Source: Tritonibacter horizontis (lineage in GTDB: Bacteria; Pseudomonadota; Alphaproteobacteria; Rhodobacterales; Rhodobacteraceae). From it: DNA of 64,000 nt. This document shows positions 8,982-18,048 of the stretch, piece by piece. The position numbers and the translations under genes are program-made. Numbering within the stretch: the stretch's first letter is position 1; each line of letters begins with the position of its first letter. The notes beneath the pieces were generated by a model, which did not search any database, had not been told where the DNA came from, and worked only from the letters and a program-made list of their open reading frames with translations. The stretch is taken from positions 41,752 to 105,751 of the forward strand of contig NZ_LPUY01000060.1 in the NCBI RefSeq assembly GCF_001518015.1, written 5' to 3'.

Positions 8982-10118
8982 TTATTCTGTCTTTCGCAAG
9001 TTCTGGGCAAAGCGGGTATTATCTTCCCCCAAGGCCGCAGCACGTCCGGCCGAACCTGCCGCAGATCGGAATTCCGGAGCAATTGGCAGCGGCAGCGCCG
9101 GTACCTCCCGACCGGAAATGTTCAGCTTTCGCTCGAATACGCCGCGTGCGATGAAATGCGGATCGGCCGCAGCTTCGGCGGGCGTTTTCACGACGGAACA
9201 ACAACAGTCCGCCGCGGCCAGCAAAGACTCCCAATGGGTCGAGGGCTGGTCGCCCAGACGGCGCGTCACTTCCGCAACACTGGCATTGGGGTCGGACCAG
9301 TCATCACGAAGCTCCTGCGGCAGGCCGATGACATCGCAGAACGACTGCCAGAACTTTTCTTCCAACGCGCCAACGGCAATCTGACGTCCATCCGCAGCCG
9401 TATACAGCCGATACCGGGCCAGACCGCCTGTCAGGCGGCTGTGGCCGCTCTCGATGTTCTGCCCGGCGATCACAGCTTCGGCATGGGCCCAGTAGGCAAA
9501 GGCAAACGCCCCCTCGGACATGGCGATATCCAGATGCGTCCCCTGACCACTTGCCTGCCGCGCAATCAGGGCCAGCAGGATATTCACCACCGCCGGATAG
9601 GTTCCGCCCCCGATATCAGCGACCAGCCCGAAGGGTATGGTTGGCTGGGCATCCGGACCACGGCTCAGTGACAGAATCCCCGAATCGCCCACATAATTGA
9701 GATCATGCCCGGCAGTCGAAGCCTTCGGGCCGGTCTGTCCATAGCCGGTGATCGAACAATAGATGAGACCGGGATTGATCTCGCGCACGGCCTCGTATCC
9801 CAGACCGAGCCGGTCCATCACTCCGGGGCGAAATTGCTCTACCAGAACATCGGCCTTTTCAAGCAAAGGGCGCAGAACATTCATTGCGCCCTTTGACTTG
9901 AGGTCGATTGCCACCGACCGCTTGCCGTGATTCAAAACAGCGAAGCCAATGCTCTCCCCGTCTATTTTCGGCGCGGTCAGGCGTGCGTCCTCACCCGTGC
10001 CCGGACGCTCGAACTTGATAACCTCGGCCCCGGCTTCGGATAACATGAGCGTGGCCATCGGGCCGGGAAGAAGGGTACTGAAATCCAGCACCAGGATGTC
10101 CTTGAGCGGCTGTGTCAT
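8982..10118 (-). CDS. Class III CoA-transferase family, alpha-methylacyl-CoA racemase-like
   Basis: The 378-residue CaiB/BaiF-family protein is closer to alpha-methylacyl-CoA racemase (AMACR) than to transferases. It has EQFRPGVMDRLGLGYEAV, GYGQTGP, GHDLNYVGDSGILS (AMACR catalytic His), a VADIGGG segment (Asp) and MSEGAF (Glu). AMACR epimerises 2R/2S-methylacyl-CoA so that S-specific ACADs can act, which fits a branched-chain or sterol/isoprenoid pathway. It is the last gene of the minus-strand group that starts at 12566. Confidence 0.75.
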   Translation of the reverse strand: MTQPLKDILVLDFSTLLPGPMATLMLSEAGAEVIKFERPGTGEDARLTAPKIDGESIGFAVLNHGKRSVAIDLKSKGAMNVLRPLLEKADVLVEQFRPGVMDRLGLGYEAVREINPGLIYCSITGYGQTGPKASTAGHDLNYVGDSGILSLSRGPDAQPTIPFGLVADIGGGTYPAVVNILLALIARQASGQGTHLDIAMSEGAFAFAYWAHAEAVIAGQNIESGHSRLTGGLARYRLYTAADGRQIAVGALEEKFWQSFCDVIGLPQELRDDWSDPNASVAEVTRRLGDQPSTHWESLLAAADCCCSVVKTPAEAAADPHFIARGVFERKLNISGREVPALPLPIAPEFRSAAGSAGRAAALGEDNTRFAQNLRKTE

Positions 10119-10128
10119 CGTCCCTCCC

Positions 10129-10986
10129 TCACGCGAAACGCGCAGCCCCGTTGTTTAGAACCACCACGTCGCGGGCCGGGATCGAAGCGCGGAACCGGGC
10201 CTCGCCACCCTCTTCCCAGATCTCAAACCGCACGGTCTCGCCGGGATAGACCGGGGCGGAAAACCGCACGTCCAGCCCGACAAGCCGGGCGGCGTCATAA
10301 TCGAGCAGCGATTTGAGGATCGCCCGCGCCGCCAGACCATAGGTCGCAAGGCCGTGCAGGATCGGGCGGTCGAACCCGACCGAACGCGCCACATCCGGGT
10401 CGGCATGAAGCGGGTTCATGTCACCGCTCAGGCGGTAAACCAGCGCCTGGCGCGGCAGTGTTTCGATATCGCAGACATGATCGGGCGCGCGGTCGGGCAA
10501 AGCCGTCGGGGCCGGGCCGGGCCTGTTTTCGCCACCGAACCCGCCATCGCCGCGGCAGAAGGCCGACATCGCCACGCGAGCCAGCTTGTCGCCGGTTTCC
10601 GCGTCAATGATTTCGCGACTCTGGTAGATGACGGCACCCTTGCCCTCGCCCTTGTCGGAAATAAAGTCGATCCGGCTGCGGCCGATGATGTTGCCCTTCA
10701 CCGGCAGCGGCTTGTAGATGTCTAGCCATTGTTCACCATGCAGCACCTTCTGCCAGTTCACGCCGGTCTTGGGGTTGCGCAGCCAGAAGCCCGGATACCC
10801 CATCGTGACCGCCATCGAAGGAACGGCCCTCAGCCCATCTTCATAGACGAAGGCCAACTCTTTCCTGTCGGTCGGATCCTCGCCGAACCCGAGGCCGAGC
10901 GCATAAAGGATCGTATCCCGCTCGGTCAGCGTCTGCTCGATCTCTTCGAAGTCCCAGTTTGATAGCGCGTCCAAATCCAATGGCAT
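10129..10986 (-). CDS. MaoC-family 2-enoyl-CoA hydratase (double hotdog)
   Basis: The 285-residue protein consists of an N-terminal non-catalytic hotdog and a C-terminal MaoC domain with YRLSGDMNPLHADPDVARS and ILHGLATYG, the hydratase-2 catalytic motif. Size and motif match eukaryotic peroxisomal hydratase 2 and bacterial steroid or long-chain hydratases that accept bulky substrates. It lies between the racemase-like gene and the Cys-less thiolase, which suggests it makes the 3-hydroxyacyl-CoA that the thiolase/DUF35 pair cleaves. Confidence 0.85.
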   Translation of the reverse strand: MPLDLDALSNWDFEEIEQTLTERDTILYALGLGFGEDPTDRKELAFVYEDGLRAVPSMAVTMGYPGFWLRNPKTGVNWQKVLHGEQWLDIYKPLPVKGNIIGRSRIDFISDKGEGKGAVIYQSREIIDAETGDKLARVAMSAFCRGDGGFGGENRPGPAPTALPDRAPDHVCDIETLPRQALVYRLSGDMNPLHADPDVARSVGFDRPILHGLATYGLAARAILKSLLDYDAARLVGLDVRFSAPVYPGETVRFEIWEEGGEARFRASIPARDVVVLNNGAARFA

Positions 10987-11009
10987 GATCTTTCCTCCGT
11001 CGATCGCTG

Positions 11010-12161
11010 TCAGAGCGTGTTTTGCGAACCCAAGATTGCCGTGACCTGACTGGACAGCACACCGCCGTTCCCATGCGCCAGCGCCAGGTCGACATCCTTC
11101 AACTGAATGCCGGGAGCATCACCACGGATCTGCCGCGCCGCCTCGATCACGGTGAAAATGCCATACATGCCGGGATGCACACAGGACAAACCCCCGCCAT
11201 TGGTATTCACCGGCAAGACCCCGCCCGGCGCGATGCGCCCGCCCTCGACAAAGGCACCGCCCTCGCCCTTGGCACAAAAGCCGAGATCTTCCAGAAATAG
11301 GATCGTATTGATAGTGAACGCATCGTAAAGCTCGACCGCCTGAATGTCCGAAGGCGACACGCCCGCCGCGGCAAAGGCGCGTGCGCCCGACTCGCGGGCG
11401 GCGGTCACGGTGAAATCCTTCATCTGCGATATTTGCCGGTGCGAGCTTTCCGCCGCGCTGCCCAAAACGTAAACCGGGGCCTTAGGGAAGTCCCTGGCAC
11501 GGTCGGCGCGAACCATCACGATCGCCCCGCCGCCATCGGTGACAAGACAACAATCGCGCACAGTCAACGGATCGCCCACCATACGCGCGCCCAAAACATC
11601 CGCGCGGCTGAGCGGGCCGCGCTCGAATGCCTCGGGGTTGTGCTGCGCCCAGGCCCGCGCGGCCACGGCCACATCGGCCAGCTGTTCGCGGGTGGTGCCA
11701 AATTCATGCATGTGCCGTGCCGCCGCCATCGCATAGGCGGAAATCGGATATCGCGGATTATAGGGCGCCTCATAGGCGGGCGGGCGCGAGGCCGTCACCA
11801 GCCTGCCCGACGCGGTGCGCTGGTTGGAGCCATAAACAATCAGCGCCACATCACACAGGCCAGCCTCCAGCGCCATTGTGGCGGAGGTCAGGTAATTCAC
11901 GAAGGACGACCCGCCCGTCATGGTGCCGTCGATGAACCTGGGCTGAATGCCCAGATATTCGGCCGCCATAAGGGCAGGCATGCTGTCTTCCATCATGGTG
12001 CAGAGCAGACCGTCCACATCGGACAGCTTCAGCCCCGCATCGCCAAGTGCCGCAAGCGCGGATTGCGCCATGACATCATAGGCCGTCAGCCCATGCGCCT
12101 CGCCGAAACCCGCGTGCCCGGTTCCCACAATGGCGGATTTTCCCCGAAGTTTGGTGGTCAT
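11010..12161 (-). CDS. Thiolase-superfamily protein, Ltp2-like (probable retro-aldolase subunit)
   Basis: The 383-residue thiolase-fold protein is of the SCP-x/lipid-transfer type. The nucleophilic Cys position reads GTMTGGSSFVNYL, so the Cys is replaced, while ELYDAFTINT and NGGGLSCVHPGMYG remain. Loss of the Cys together with an adjacent DUF35 gene is the known signature of Ltp2-type aldolases, which cleave the tertiary 3-hydroxyacyl-CoA of sterol side chains, releasing an acyl-CoA and a ketone. The match in architecture is seen; the reaction is inferred. It lies four bases from the DUF35 gene. Confidence 0.75.
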   Translation of the reverse strand: MTTKLRGKSAIVGTGHAGFGEAHGLTAYDVMAQSALAALGDAGLKLSDVDGLLCTMMEDSMPALMAAEYLGIQPRFIDGTMTGGSSFVNYLTSATMALEAGLCDVALIVYGSNQRTASGRLVTASRPPAYEAPYNPRYPISAYAMAAARHMHEFGTTREQLADVAVAARAWAQHNPEAFERGPLSRADVLGARMVGDPLTVRDCCLVTDGGGAIVMVRADRARDFPKAPVYVLGSAAESSHRQISQMKDFTVTAARESGARAFAAAGVSPSDIQAVELYDAFTINTILFLEDLGFCAKGEGGAFVEGGRIAPGGVLPVNTNGGGLSCVHPGMYGIFTVIEAARQIRGDAPGIQLKDVDLALAHGNGGVLSSQVTAILGSQNTL

Positions 12162-12164
12162 GGC

Positions 12165-12566
12165 CTATACCTCCGCCGGTTTGAACAACACGGCCGGTTG
12201 GCCCTCGGCCCCGCCCACGAAGGCGGTCACGGCCATGTCGATGACAATGTCACCGGGGGCAATGCCCTCGACCCGGCTCATCATACGAACGCCTTCCTCC
12301 AGTTCCACCACGCACACGTTATAGTCGCCGCCGCGCTCGGGCTTCTGACGCACGACAGTGGTGGTGTGGACCCGGCCCTTGCCGCTGGCGGGATGCCAAG
12401 AGATCGCGGTCCCATGGCAGTGCGGACACAGGACCCTTGGAAAGAAATGATAGGCTCCGCAATCATCGCACCTGGGCAGCATGATCTCCCCGTTTGTCAG
12501 CGCGCGTTGGAATATCTGGTCTGGTCCTGTGGCGTCCGGCACCGGCATTCTCCTCAAATGGTCCAT
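12165..12566 (-). CDS. DUF35 Zn-ribbon/OB-fold protein, partner of the Ltp2-like thiolase
   Basis: The 133-residue protein has a rubredoxin-like zinc ribbon (CDDCGAYHFFPRVLCPHC, two CxxC pairs) followed by an OB fold (VVRQKPERGGDYNVCVVELE). DUF35 proteins form complexes with thiolase-fold enzymes and are required for Ltp2-type aldolase activity. It is the first gene of the group 12566-8982, and operator site 2 lies 28 bases upstream. An internal ATG at 12548 is an alternative start. Confidence 0.85.
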   Translation of the reverse strand: MDHLRRMPVPDATGPDQIFQRALTNGEIMLPRCDDCGAYHFFPRVLCPHCHGTAISWHPASGKGRVHTTTVVRQKPERGGDYNVCVVELEEGVRMMSRVEGIAPGDIVIDMAVTAFVGGAEGQPAVLFKPAEV

Positions 12567-12593
12567 TCCTGGTTAATCGTATTGATAATATTT

Positions 12594-12607
12594 CTAACAG
12601 CTGTTAG
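12594..12607. promoter_or_regulatory. TetR-type operator, site 2 (perfect CTAACA-GC-TGTTAG)
   Basis: A perfect palindrome lies between the divergent DUF35 gene (start 12566, minus) and CoA-transferase gene (start 12645, plus). It is placed to control both units. The extended form is TCTAACA/TGTTAGA. Confidence 0.85.
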
Positions 12608-12644
12608 ATTTTGTCAATCCCATAGGTTCACTTGAGAGAACGCC

Positions 12645-13811
12645 ATGTCAGATTCAAGTTCAGCCCCCCTTTCCGGCAAGCTCGTCATCGCGCTCGAACA
12701 GGCGGTGGCGGCGCCCTTTTGCTCTTCGCGGCTTGCCGATGCCGGTGCGCGGGTGATCAAGGTCGAACGCAAGGGCGTGGGCGATTTCGCGCGCGCCTAT
12801 GATACTGCCGCCAACGGCGAAGGCGCCTATTTTACATGGCTAAACCGGGGCAAGGAATCGGTCGCACTGGATATCAAAGCAGCAGAAGATCGCGATATCC
12901 TGCTGAAAATGCTGGAAAACGCGGATGTGTTCATTCAAAATCTTTTGCCGGGCGCCCTGGCAAAGCTGGGTCTGGATTCCGCGAGTCTGCGAGAGAGGTT
13001 CCCGCGTCTCGTGACTTGCGACATCACCGGATACGGCGAAGACGGCCCGATGCGCAACGCCAAGGCCTATGACCTTCTGGTGCAATGCGAAAGCGGCCTG
13101 GCATCGGTGACCGGCACGCCGGACGGGCCGGGGCGGGTTGGCGTGTCGGTCTGCGACATCGCCACGGGCATGACAGCCCATGCCGGGATCTGCGAAGCGC
13201 TGATCGGGCGTGAGCGCACCGGCAAAGGTAGCGGCGTTTCGGTGGCCATGTTCGACGTGATGGCCGACTGGATGTCGGTTCCGCTGCTCTATCACGACTA
13301 TCTTGGCAAACCGACGCCCCGCGTCGGTCTGAACCACACGGTGATCTGCCCCTACGGCGCCTATGAGTGCAAGGACGGTCAGCTTGTCGTCATTACCGTG
13401 CAGCACAGCGGCGAATGGCAACGGTTCTGTGAACACATACTGGGCGATGCAACTCTGGCAGCCGACCCCCGGTTTCATGACAACACGGCGCGAATTGACA
13501 ACAAGCCCGCGCTCGAAGCGCTCATCAAGACCGTGTTCGCCTCGCATGACCGCGTCGAGATGCTGAAGAGGCTCGATGCTGCGGGCATTGCATTCGCGGC
13601 AGTCAACGACGTGGCCTCCCTGTCCGACCACCCCCAGCTCGACCGGTCCGTCATCAGCACGCCCTCTGGCGAAATCAACGTCCCTGCGCCCCCGATCCGG
13701 CGCAGCGCCGGAGAGACGACACTTGGCCCTTGCCCTGCTTTTGACGCGGACGGCAAAGCCATCCGCGCCGAGTTCGACCCTCGTCATAGAACAGGATACA
13801 CGCATAAATGA
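12645..13811 (+). CDS. Class III (CaiB/BaiF) CoA transferase
   Basis: The 388-residue family III CoA transferase has GYGEDGP and the nucleophilic Asp in AKAYDLLVQ, the residue that forms the acyl anhydride intermediate. The segment GTPDGPGRVGVSVCDIATGM resembles transferases of dicarboxylic or hydroxy acids, such as mesaconyl-CoA intramolecular transferase. A GAGAG ribosome site precedes the ATG. It probably activates a pathway acid at the expense of another CoA ester. It overlaps the following transferase gene as ATGA, so the two may form a heteromer. Confidence 0.8.
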   Translation: MSDSSSAPLSGKLVIALEQAVAAPFCSSRLADAGARVIKVERKGVGDFARAYDTAANGEGAYFTWLNRGKESVALDIKAAEDRDILLKMLENADVFIQNLLPGALAKLGLDSASLRERFPRLVTCDITGYGEDGPMRNAKAYDLLVQCESGLASVTGTPDGPGRVGVSVCDIATGMTAHAGICEALIGRERTGKGSGVSVAMFDVMADWMSVPLLYHDYLGKPTPRVGLNHTVICPYGAYECKDGQLVVITVQHSGEWQRFCEHILGDATLAADPRFHDNTARIDNKPALEALIKTVFASHDRVEMLKRLDAAGIAFAAVNDVASLSDHPQLDRSVISTPSGEINVPAPPIRRSAGETTLGPCPAFDADGKAIRAEFDPRHRTGYTHK

Positions 13812-14974
13812 CCGCTGCGCAGAAACCCGCGATCCTTGATGGCGTGAAGATTGTCGATCTTACTTCTGTGGTTTTCGGTCCTTTGGCCACGCAAATGCTG
13901 GGCGATCTGGGGGCCGATGTGATCAAGGTGGAAGGCCCCGAGGGAGATCTTTTGCGCCAGGTCCAGCCGTCCCGCAACAAGCTGATGGGGGCCGCCTTTC
14001 TGGCGACCAACCGCAACAAGCGCAGCGTTGTGCTCGACCTGAAAACGCAATCCGGCCGCGACCGGCTGCGCAAACTGCTCTCCGATGCCGATGTAATGAT
14101 TTCAAGCATCCGGCCCGCGGCGCTTGCGCGCCTGTCGCTTGATCCCCAAACCCTGCGCCACGAAAACCCAAACCTGATCACGGTATCTGTCACTGGGTTC
14201 GGGCAGGACGGGCCCTATGCCGCCAAGCCCGCGTTTGACGATTCCGTCCAGTCGGTTTCGGGCCTGGCCAGCTTGGCAACATTGCGCGACCCCAAGGCTC
14301 CGCCTGCTTATGCTCCGACGATCCTCGCCGACAAGCTTGGTGGCGTGACAGCCGCTTATGCCGTCATGGCGGCCCTGTTCCACCGCGAGCACACGGGTGA
14401 AGCCCAGCATGTCGAAGTCCCGATGTTCGAGACCCTGGCATCGTTTCTAATGGTCGAACATTTGGATGGCGCCACCTTCGAAGAAAGCCCGAAGGATTTC
14501 GGCTATGCAAGGATGCTGGTTCCGCACAGGCGCCCGGTTCGGACGGCGGACGGCTATATCACAATTCTGCCCTACACCAACGTGCAGTGGGCGCGCTTCT
14601 TCAAGGCGGTCGGACGCGATGAGATGATCGACCACGTTTGGGTCACTGACATGGATGCGCGCAGCCGCAACATCGGCGCGGTCTACGACATGGTGGCGCA
14701 GATTGCGTTGACCCGGACAACGGATGACTGGCTTGCCCTGATGGAGGACGCCGACATCCCCGCCATGCCGGTGAATAACCTGTCGGATTTGCCGAACGAC
14801 CCCCACCTTGTCGCGACCGGGTTTTTTCAGCAGATGGATCACCCGAGCGAAGGTGCCATCTGGACGACACGCCCGCCGATCCGGTTCTCGGCGACACCGG
14901 CGCGACATGACCACCGCCCTGCCCCCCGGCTGGGGGAGCACGACGAAGAGATATTCGGGCCGGGTGAAAAATAA
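13808..14974 (+). CDS. Class III (CaiB/BaiF) CoA transferase
   Basis: The 388-residue second family III transferase has SVVFGPLATQMLGDLGADVI, GFGQDGP and a candidate nucleophilic Asp in KPAFDDSVQ. Two adjacent, overlapping, same-sized family III genes occur in succinyl-CoA:benzylsuccinate and succinyl-CoA:malate/citramalate transferases, where both subunits are needed. Whether this pair works that way is an inference. It ends 18 bases from the end of a convergent ACAD gene. Confidence 0.8.
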   Translation: MTAAQKPAILDGVKIVDLTSVVFGPLATQMLGDLGADVIKVEGPEGDLLRQVQPSRNKLMGAAFLATNRNKRSVVLDLKTQSGRDRLRKLLSDADVMISSIRPAALARLSLDPQTLRHENPNLITVSVTGFGQDGPYAAKPAFDDSVQSVSGLASLATLRDPKAPPAYAPTILADKLGGVTAAYAVMAALFHREHTGEAQHVEVPMFETLASFLMVEHLDGATFEESPKDFGYARMLVPHRRPVRTADGYITILPYTNVQWARFFKAVGRDEMIDHVWVTDMDARSRNIGAVYDMVAQIALTRTTDDWLALMEDADIPAMPVNNLSDLPNDPHLVATGFFQQMDHPSEGAIWTTRPPIRFSATPARHDHRPAPRLGEHDEEIFGPGEK

Positions 14975-14992
14975 CCCCCTGCACCGGACGGA

Positions 14993-16162
14993 TCAAACAT
15001 CCAGCGAACGTGCGATCAGTTCCTTCATTATTTCGTTGGTGCCGCCATAGATCATCTGGACCCGGCTGTCGGCATAAAGGCGCGCGATCGGGTATTCCAT
15101 CATGAAGCCATAACCGCCGTGCAGTTGAAGGCATTCATGCATGACCTCGTTTTGCATTTGGCTGCCCCACCATTTCGCCATCGAGGCCGTGGCCGCATCA
15201 AGTTCGCCGGTTTCGAGACGCGCGAGCCCGTCATTGACGAAGGAGCGCAGCAATTCGGCCTTGGTCTTGCATTCCGCCAATTTGAAGCGTGTGTTCTGGA
15301 AATCCATGATCCGCTTGCCGAATGCTTTGCGGTCCTGAACATATTTCACAGTTTCAGCGATGGCAAAGTCAATGAACCCAAGCGCGGTAACGCCGATCAT
15401 CAGCCGCTCCCATGGCAGCTGCTTCATCAACTGGTAGAAACCCTGCCCCTCTTCTGGGCCAAGCAGGTTCGCCGTCGGCACGCGCACATCCTCGAAGAAC
15501 AGCTCGGCCGTATCCGATCCCTTCATGCCCAACTTCTTCAGGTTCCGTCCCCTACGAAACCCTACGGCGTCCTCGGTTTCCAGAACGATCAGCGAAACGC
15601 CCTTTGCGCCAGCGCTGCGGTCGGTCTTTGCCACGACGACTACCAGATCGGCTGTATGTCCGTTGGTGATAAAGATCTTCGAGCCGTTGATCTTGTAATG
15701 GTTGCCATCCTTTTCCGCATGGGTCTGGACGTTCTGGAGGTCAGAGCCCGTTCCCGGCTCGGTCATCGCGATGGCCGCGACACTGTCGCCGCTGACTAGC
15801 TTCGGCAACCACTTTTTCTTTTGTTCTTCGCTGCCATAGGCGTAGATATAGTGGATTACGATGGACTGGATGCCATAGCCCCAACCCGTATCACCGGTGC
15901 GTCCCTGCTCATAAACGGTAATCGCATCGAACCCGATGCCGCCACCGAACCCGCCATATTCTTCGGAAATCGAGCCGCCCATGACACCCTGTTGACCGAC
16001 TGTTTTCCAGAAGTCTCGGTCGACAATGCCCTGCTCCGCCCATTTTTCAATGTTTGGAGCCATTTCGGCATCAAAAAGCTTGCGTGTGCTATTCGCGAAC
16101 ATCTTGTGTTCTTCCGAAGCCCAGGCCGAACTATTCGTGATCAGAGACAAATTGGAGTCCAT
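14993..16162 (-). CDS. Acyl-CoA dehydrogenase
   Basis: The 389-residue ACAD has ITNGHTADLVVVVAK, TEPGTGSD, QLHGGYGFMMEYPIARLY and a C-terminal IYGGTNEIMKELI. The likely catalytic base is the Glu in KQLPWERLMIG. The ATG at 16162 (MDSNLSLITNSSAWASEEHK) matches where ACADs begin; the frame stays open upstream into the IS3 element but has no homology there. The IS3 left end lies about 33 bases upstream, so the native promoter is gone or is now supplied by the element. No operator palindrome remains in front of this gene, unlike the other units. Confidence 0.85.
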   Translation of the reverse strand: MDSNLSLITNSSAWASEEHKMFANSTRKLFDAEMAPNIEKWAEQGIVDRDFWKTVGQQGVMGGSISEEYGGFGGGIGFDAITVYEQGRTGDTGWGYGIQSIVIHYIYAYGSEEQKKKWLPKLVSGDSVAAIAMTEPGTGSDLQNVQTHAEKDGNHYKINGSKIFITNGHTADLVVVVAKTDRSAGAKGVSLIVLETEDAVGFRRGRNLKKLGMKGSDTAELFFEDVRVPTANLLGPEEGQGFYQLMKQLPWERLMIGVTALGFIDFAIAETVKYVQDRKAFGKRIMDFQNTRFKLAECKTKAELLRSFVNDGLARLETGELDAATASMAKWWGSQMQNEVMHECLQLHGGYGFMMEYPIARLYADSRVQMIYGGTNEIMKELIARSLDV

Positions 16163-16207
16163 TCTTAAGGTTGGTAGAGATGGTTCGGGAAATCTGAACG
16201 GGTGAGT

Positions 16208-16225
16208 TAGGTGGATTTTCCGCTC
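16208..16225 (+). repeat. IS3 element inverted repeat, left
   Basis: TAGGTGGATTTTCCGCTC pairs with the reverse complement of 18881-18898 at 16 of 18 positions. It lies just upstream of the OrfA start at 16263. Confidence 0.75.
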
Positions 16226-16262
16226 CCGATCCGGCAGCGATGCCGGGAAGAAGGAGCGAAAG

Positions 16263-16520
16263 ATGGCAAGACGTCCGAGAAGAAACCACAGCGCCGCGTT
16301 CAAGGCGAAGGTCGCATTGGCGGCACTGAAAGGCGACAAGACGATGAGCGAGCTGGCGACGCAGTTCGACCTGCATCCGAACCAGATCAAGCAGTGGAAG
16401 GACCAGTTGCTAGAAGGCGTTGCCGATGTGTTCGATGACAAGCCGAAGAGCAAGGAGCCAGAGATCGACATCACCTCCCTGCACGCGAAGATCGGCCAAC
16501 TGACATTGGAGAACGATTTA
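16263..16520 (+). pseudogene. IS3-family OrfA, 5' part (split by IS110)
   Basis: The frame begins MARRPRRNHSAAFKAKVALA and includes the helix-turn-helix (ELATQFDLHPNQIKQWK) and LHAKIGQLTLEND of IS3-family OrfA. At 16517-16520 the frame runs into the IS110 insertion. The missing tail (GALAKAGLLPSAKK and stop) resumes at about 18008-18052, immediately beyond the IS110 right end, so rejoining the flanks restores OrfA. Confidence 0.85.
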
Positions 16521-17998
16521 TATGAGGAAAGTTTTGTCAACAGGCGCGCAGATGCCGGTCGCTGCGCTTTTGCTCAGCGTTTCCATGTCTCGGTTCCGGG
16601 CGGATCGATTGCTGCGTGAAGATCATGCGGGGTCGCCCGCATCCCCTTATATCCGGTAGCTCCATGACGGCTGACCACAATCTTGCATTCACACGAACGG
16701 ATCGGGGACGGGTTCACACTTTTTGCCGGCGCTCGAAGGATACGCCAATCGTTGACACGACGCCCGTCATCCCGCCCTCAGGTCTCTGGCCGGAGACCTG
16801 AAGCTCTGAAGTTGATCAGGTTGCCTTGGCCGACAGTCTTGCGCCCTCAGGCAAGGCGCCGGTTTCCACATACCGCCACAAGGCGATTGCCAATTTACGC
16901 GCCAAAGCGATCAGCATGATCCTGCGGATGCGCGCTCCCTGGCCCTGCGTCCGCTGAATGTACCAGCGCGCCAAGGTCGTATGCGGCTGATACTTCAGCC
17001 ACAGCCATGCGATCTCGATCAAGATGCGTCGCGCCCAGGAGTTACCCGCCTTGGAGATGCCTTGGCACTTGATCACGGTGCCACTGTCATAAGCGCTTGG
17101 CGTCAGCCCCAGATACGATGCGAGGTGCCGTCGCGACGAGAATGATCGGGCAAAAATCTCGCGAGCAAGTATAGCAGAAGCCGCTCCGCCAATGCCCTGC
17201 AGCCGACAAAGATCGAGCCGTTTCTGCTCGATGGCAGGCGACTGCGCATCAGCCGTGTCCCGCTCTTTCTCCACCAGGCGTAACTGGTCCTCGACCATGA
17301 CCAATCGCGCATATTCTCTTTCCAGTTCCGCCCGTAGCCGCGGTGGTATCGGGAGCCCTTCCGCCGTTCTGAGTTCATTGAAATCTATGCGCGTCCGGCG
17401 CAAGCGGGGCTCCACATTCCGAATGCCTTGGGCGAACAGGAGACCCTTGATACGGTTCACGTGTGCCGTTCGCTCGTGAATGAGCCTATCGCGCTCGCGA
17501 TGCGATCGCCGGGCGTCCTCTTCTTCAACGGTCAAAACGCGAACCTGCGCACAGACGTGTCTTTCACCCCGATAGAAAGCGGCCAACGCGCGAAGCATCG
17601 CCAAGGCGTCAATGCGATCCGTCTTGACCCGCCTGGCCCGGCGATTGACCTGCAGACTTGCCGGATCAAGGACGCGGACATCATAGCCTTCTGCCTGTAG
17701 GAACCGCGCCAGCCAGAACCCGTCATGACCAGCCTCGAAACAGAGAACCATATCCTTGGCATCTGAAGTTCTTCGTAGTCGGGCGAGCAAACCCGACGTA
17801 TCGCCACCGGTCAGCCGATAGATGGAAGGCTTGTCTCGATCAGGCCTGGCGACACCGATAACCCAGCTGCGCTTGCTCAGTTCAATCGCGACAAATGTCT
17901 TCGGTTCGATAGTATGGTCATGGTCCATGAATTGGTCTCCCGCAAAAAAGTAGATGCGGACAGGCTAACCAAACAGCGCGTTCCGCCCTCATAGGATC
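16519..17998 (-). mobile_element. IS110-family insertion sequence inside IS3 OrfA
   Basis: The segment between the broken OrfA codons is about 1.48 kb and holds a single long minus-strand transposase gene. The insertion point falls in a T-rich stretch of OrfA, and removing 16519-17998 restores the OrfA frame (END followed by FLEGALAKAG). No terminal inverted repeats are obvious, as is usual for IS110. The 295 bases between 16521 and the transposase end hold no other gene I can support. Confidence 0.8.
16816..17928 (-). CDS. IS110-family transposase
   Basis: The 370-residue protein has the N-terminal RuvC-like DEDD domain (FVAIELSKRSWVIGV, VLCFEAGHDGFWLARFLQ, RRVKTDRIDALAML) and the C-terminal transposase_20 domain (LCRLQGIGGAASAILAREI, RRHLASYLGLTPSAYDSG). 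Length and domains are typical and no interruption is seen, so the transposase may be functional. It uses DEDD chemistry and not DDE. Confidence 0.9.
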   Translation of the reverse strand: MDHDHTIEPKTFVAIELSKRSWVIGVARPDRDKPSIYRLTGGDTSGLLARLRRTSDAKDMVLCFEAGHDGFWLARFLQAEGYDVRVLDPASLQVNRRARRVKTDRIDALAMLRALAAFYRGERHVCAQVRVLTVEEEDARRSHRERDRLIHERTAHVNRIKGLLFAQGIRNVEPRLRRTRIDFNELRTAEGLPIPPRLRAELEREYARLVMVEDQLRLVEKERDTADAQSPAIEQKRLDLCRLQGIGGAASAILAREIFARSFSSRRHLASYLGLTPSAYDSGTVIKCQGISKAGNSWARRILIEIAWLWLKYQPHTTLARWYIQRTQGQGARIRRIMLIALARKLAIALWRYVETGALPEGARLSAKAT

Positions 17999-18048
17999 TT
18001 TTTAGAGGGAGCGCTCGCCAAGGCCGGTCTGTTGCCGAGCGCAAAGAA

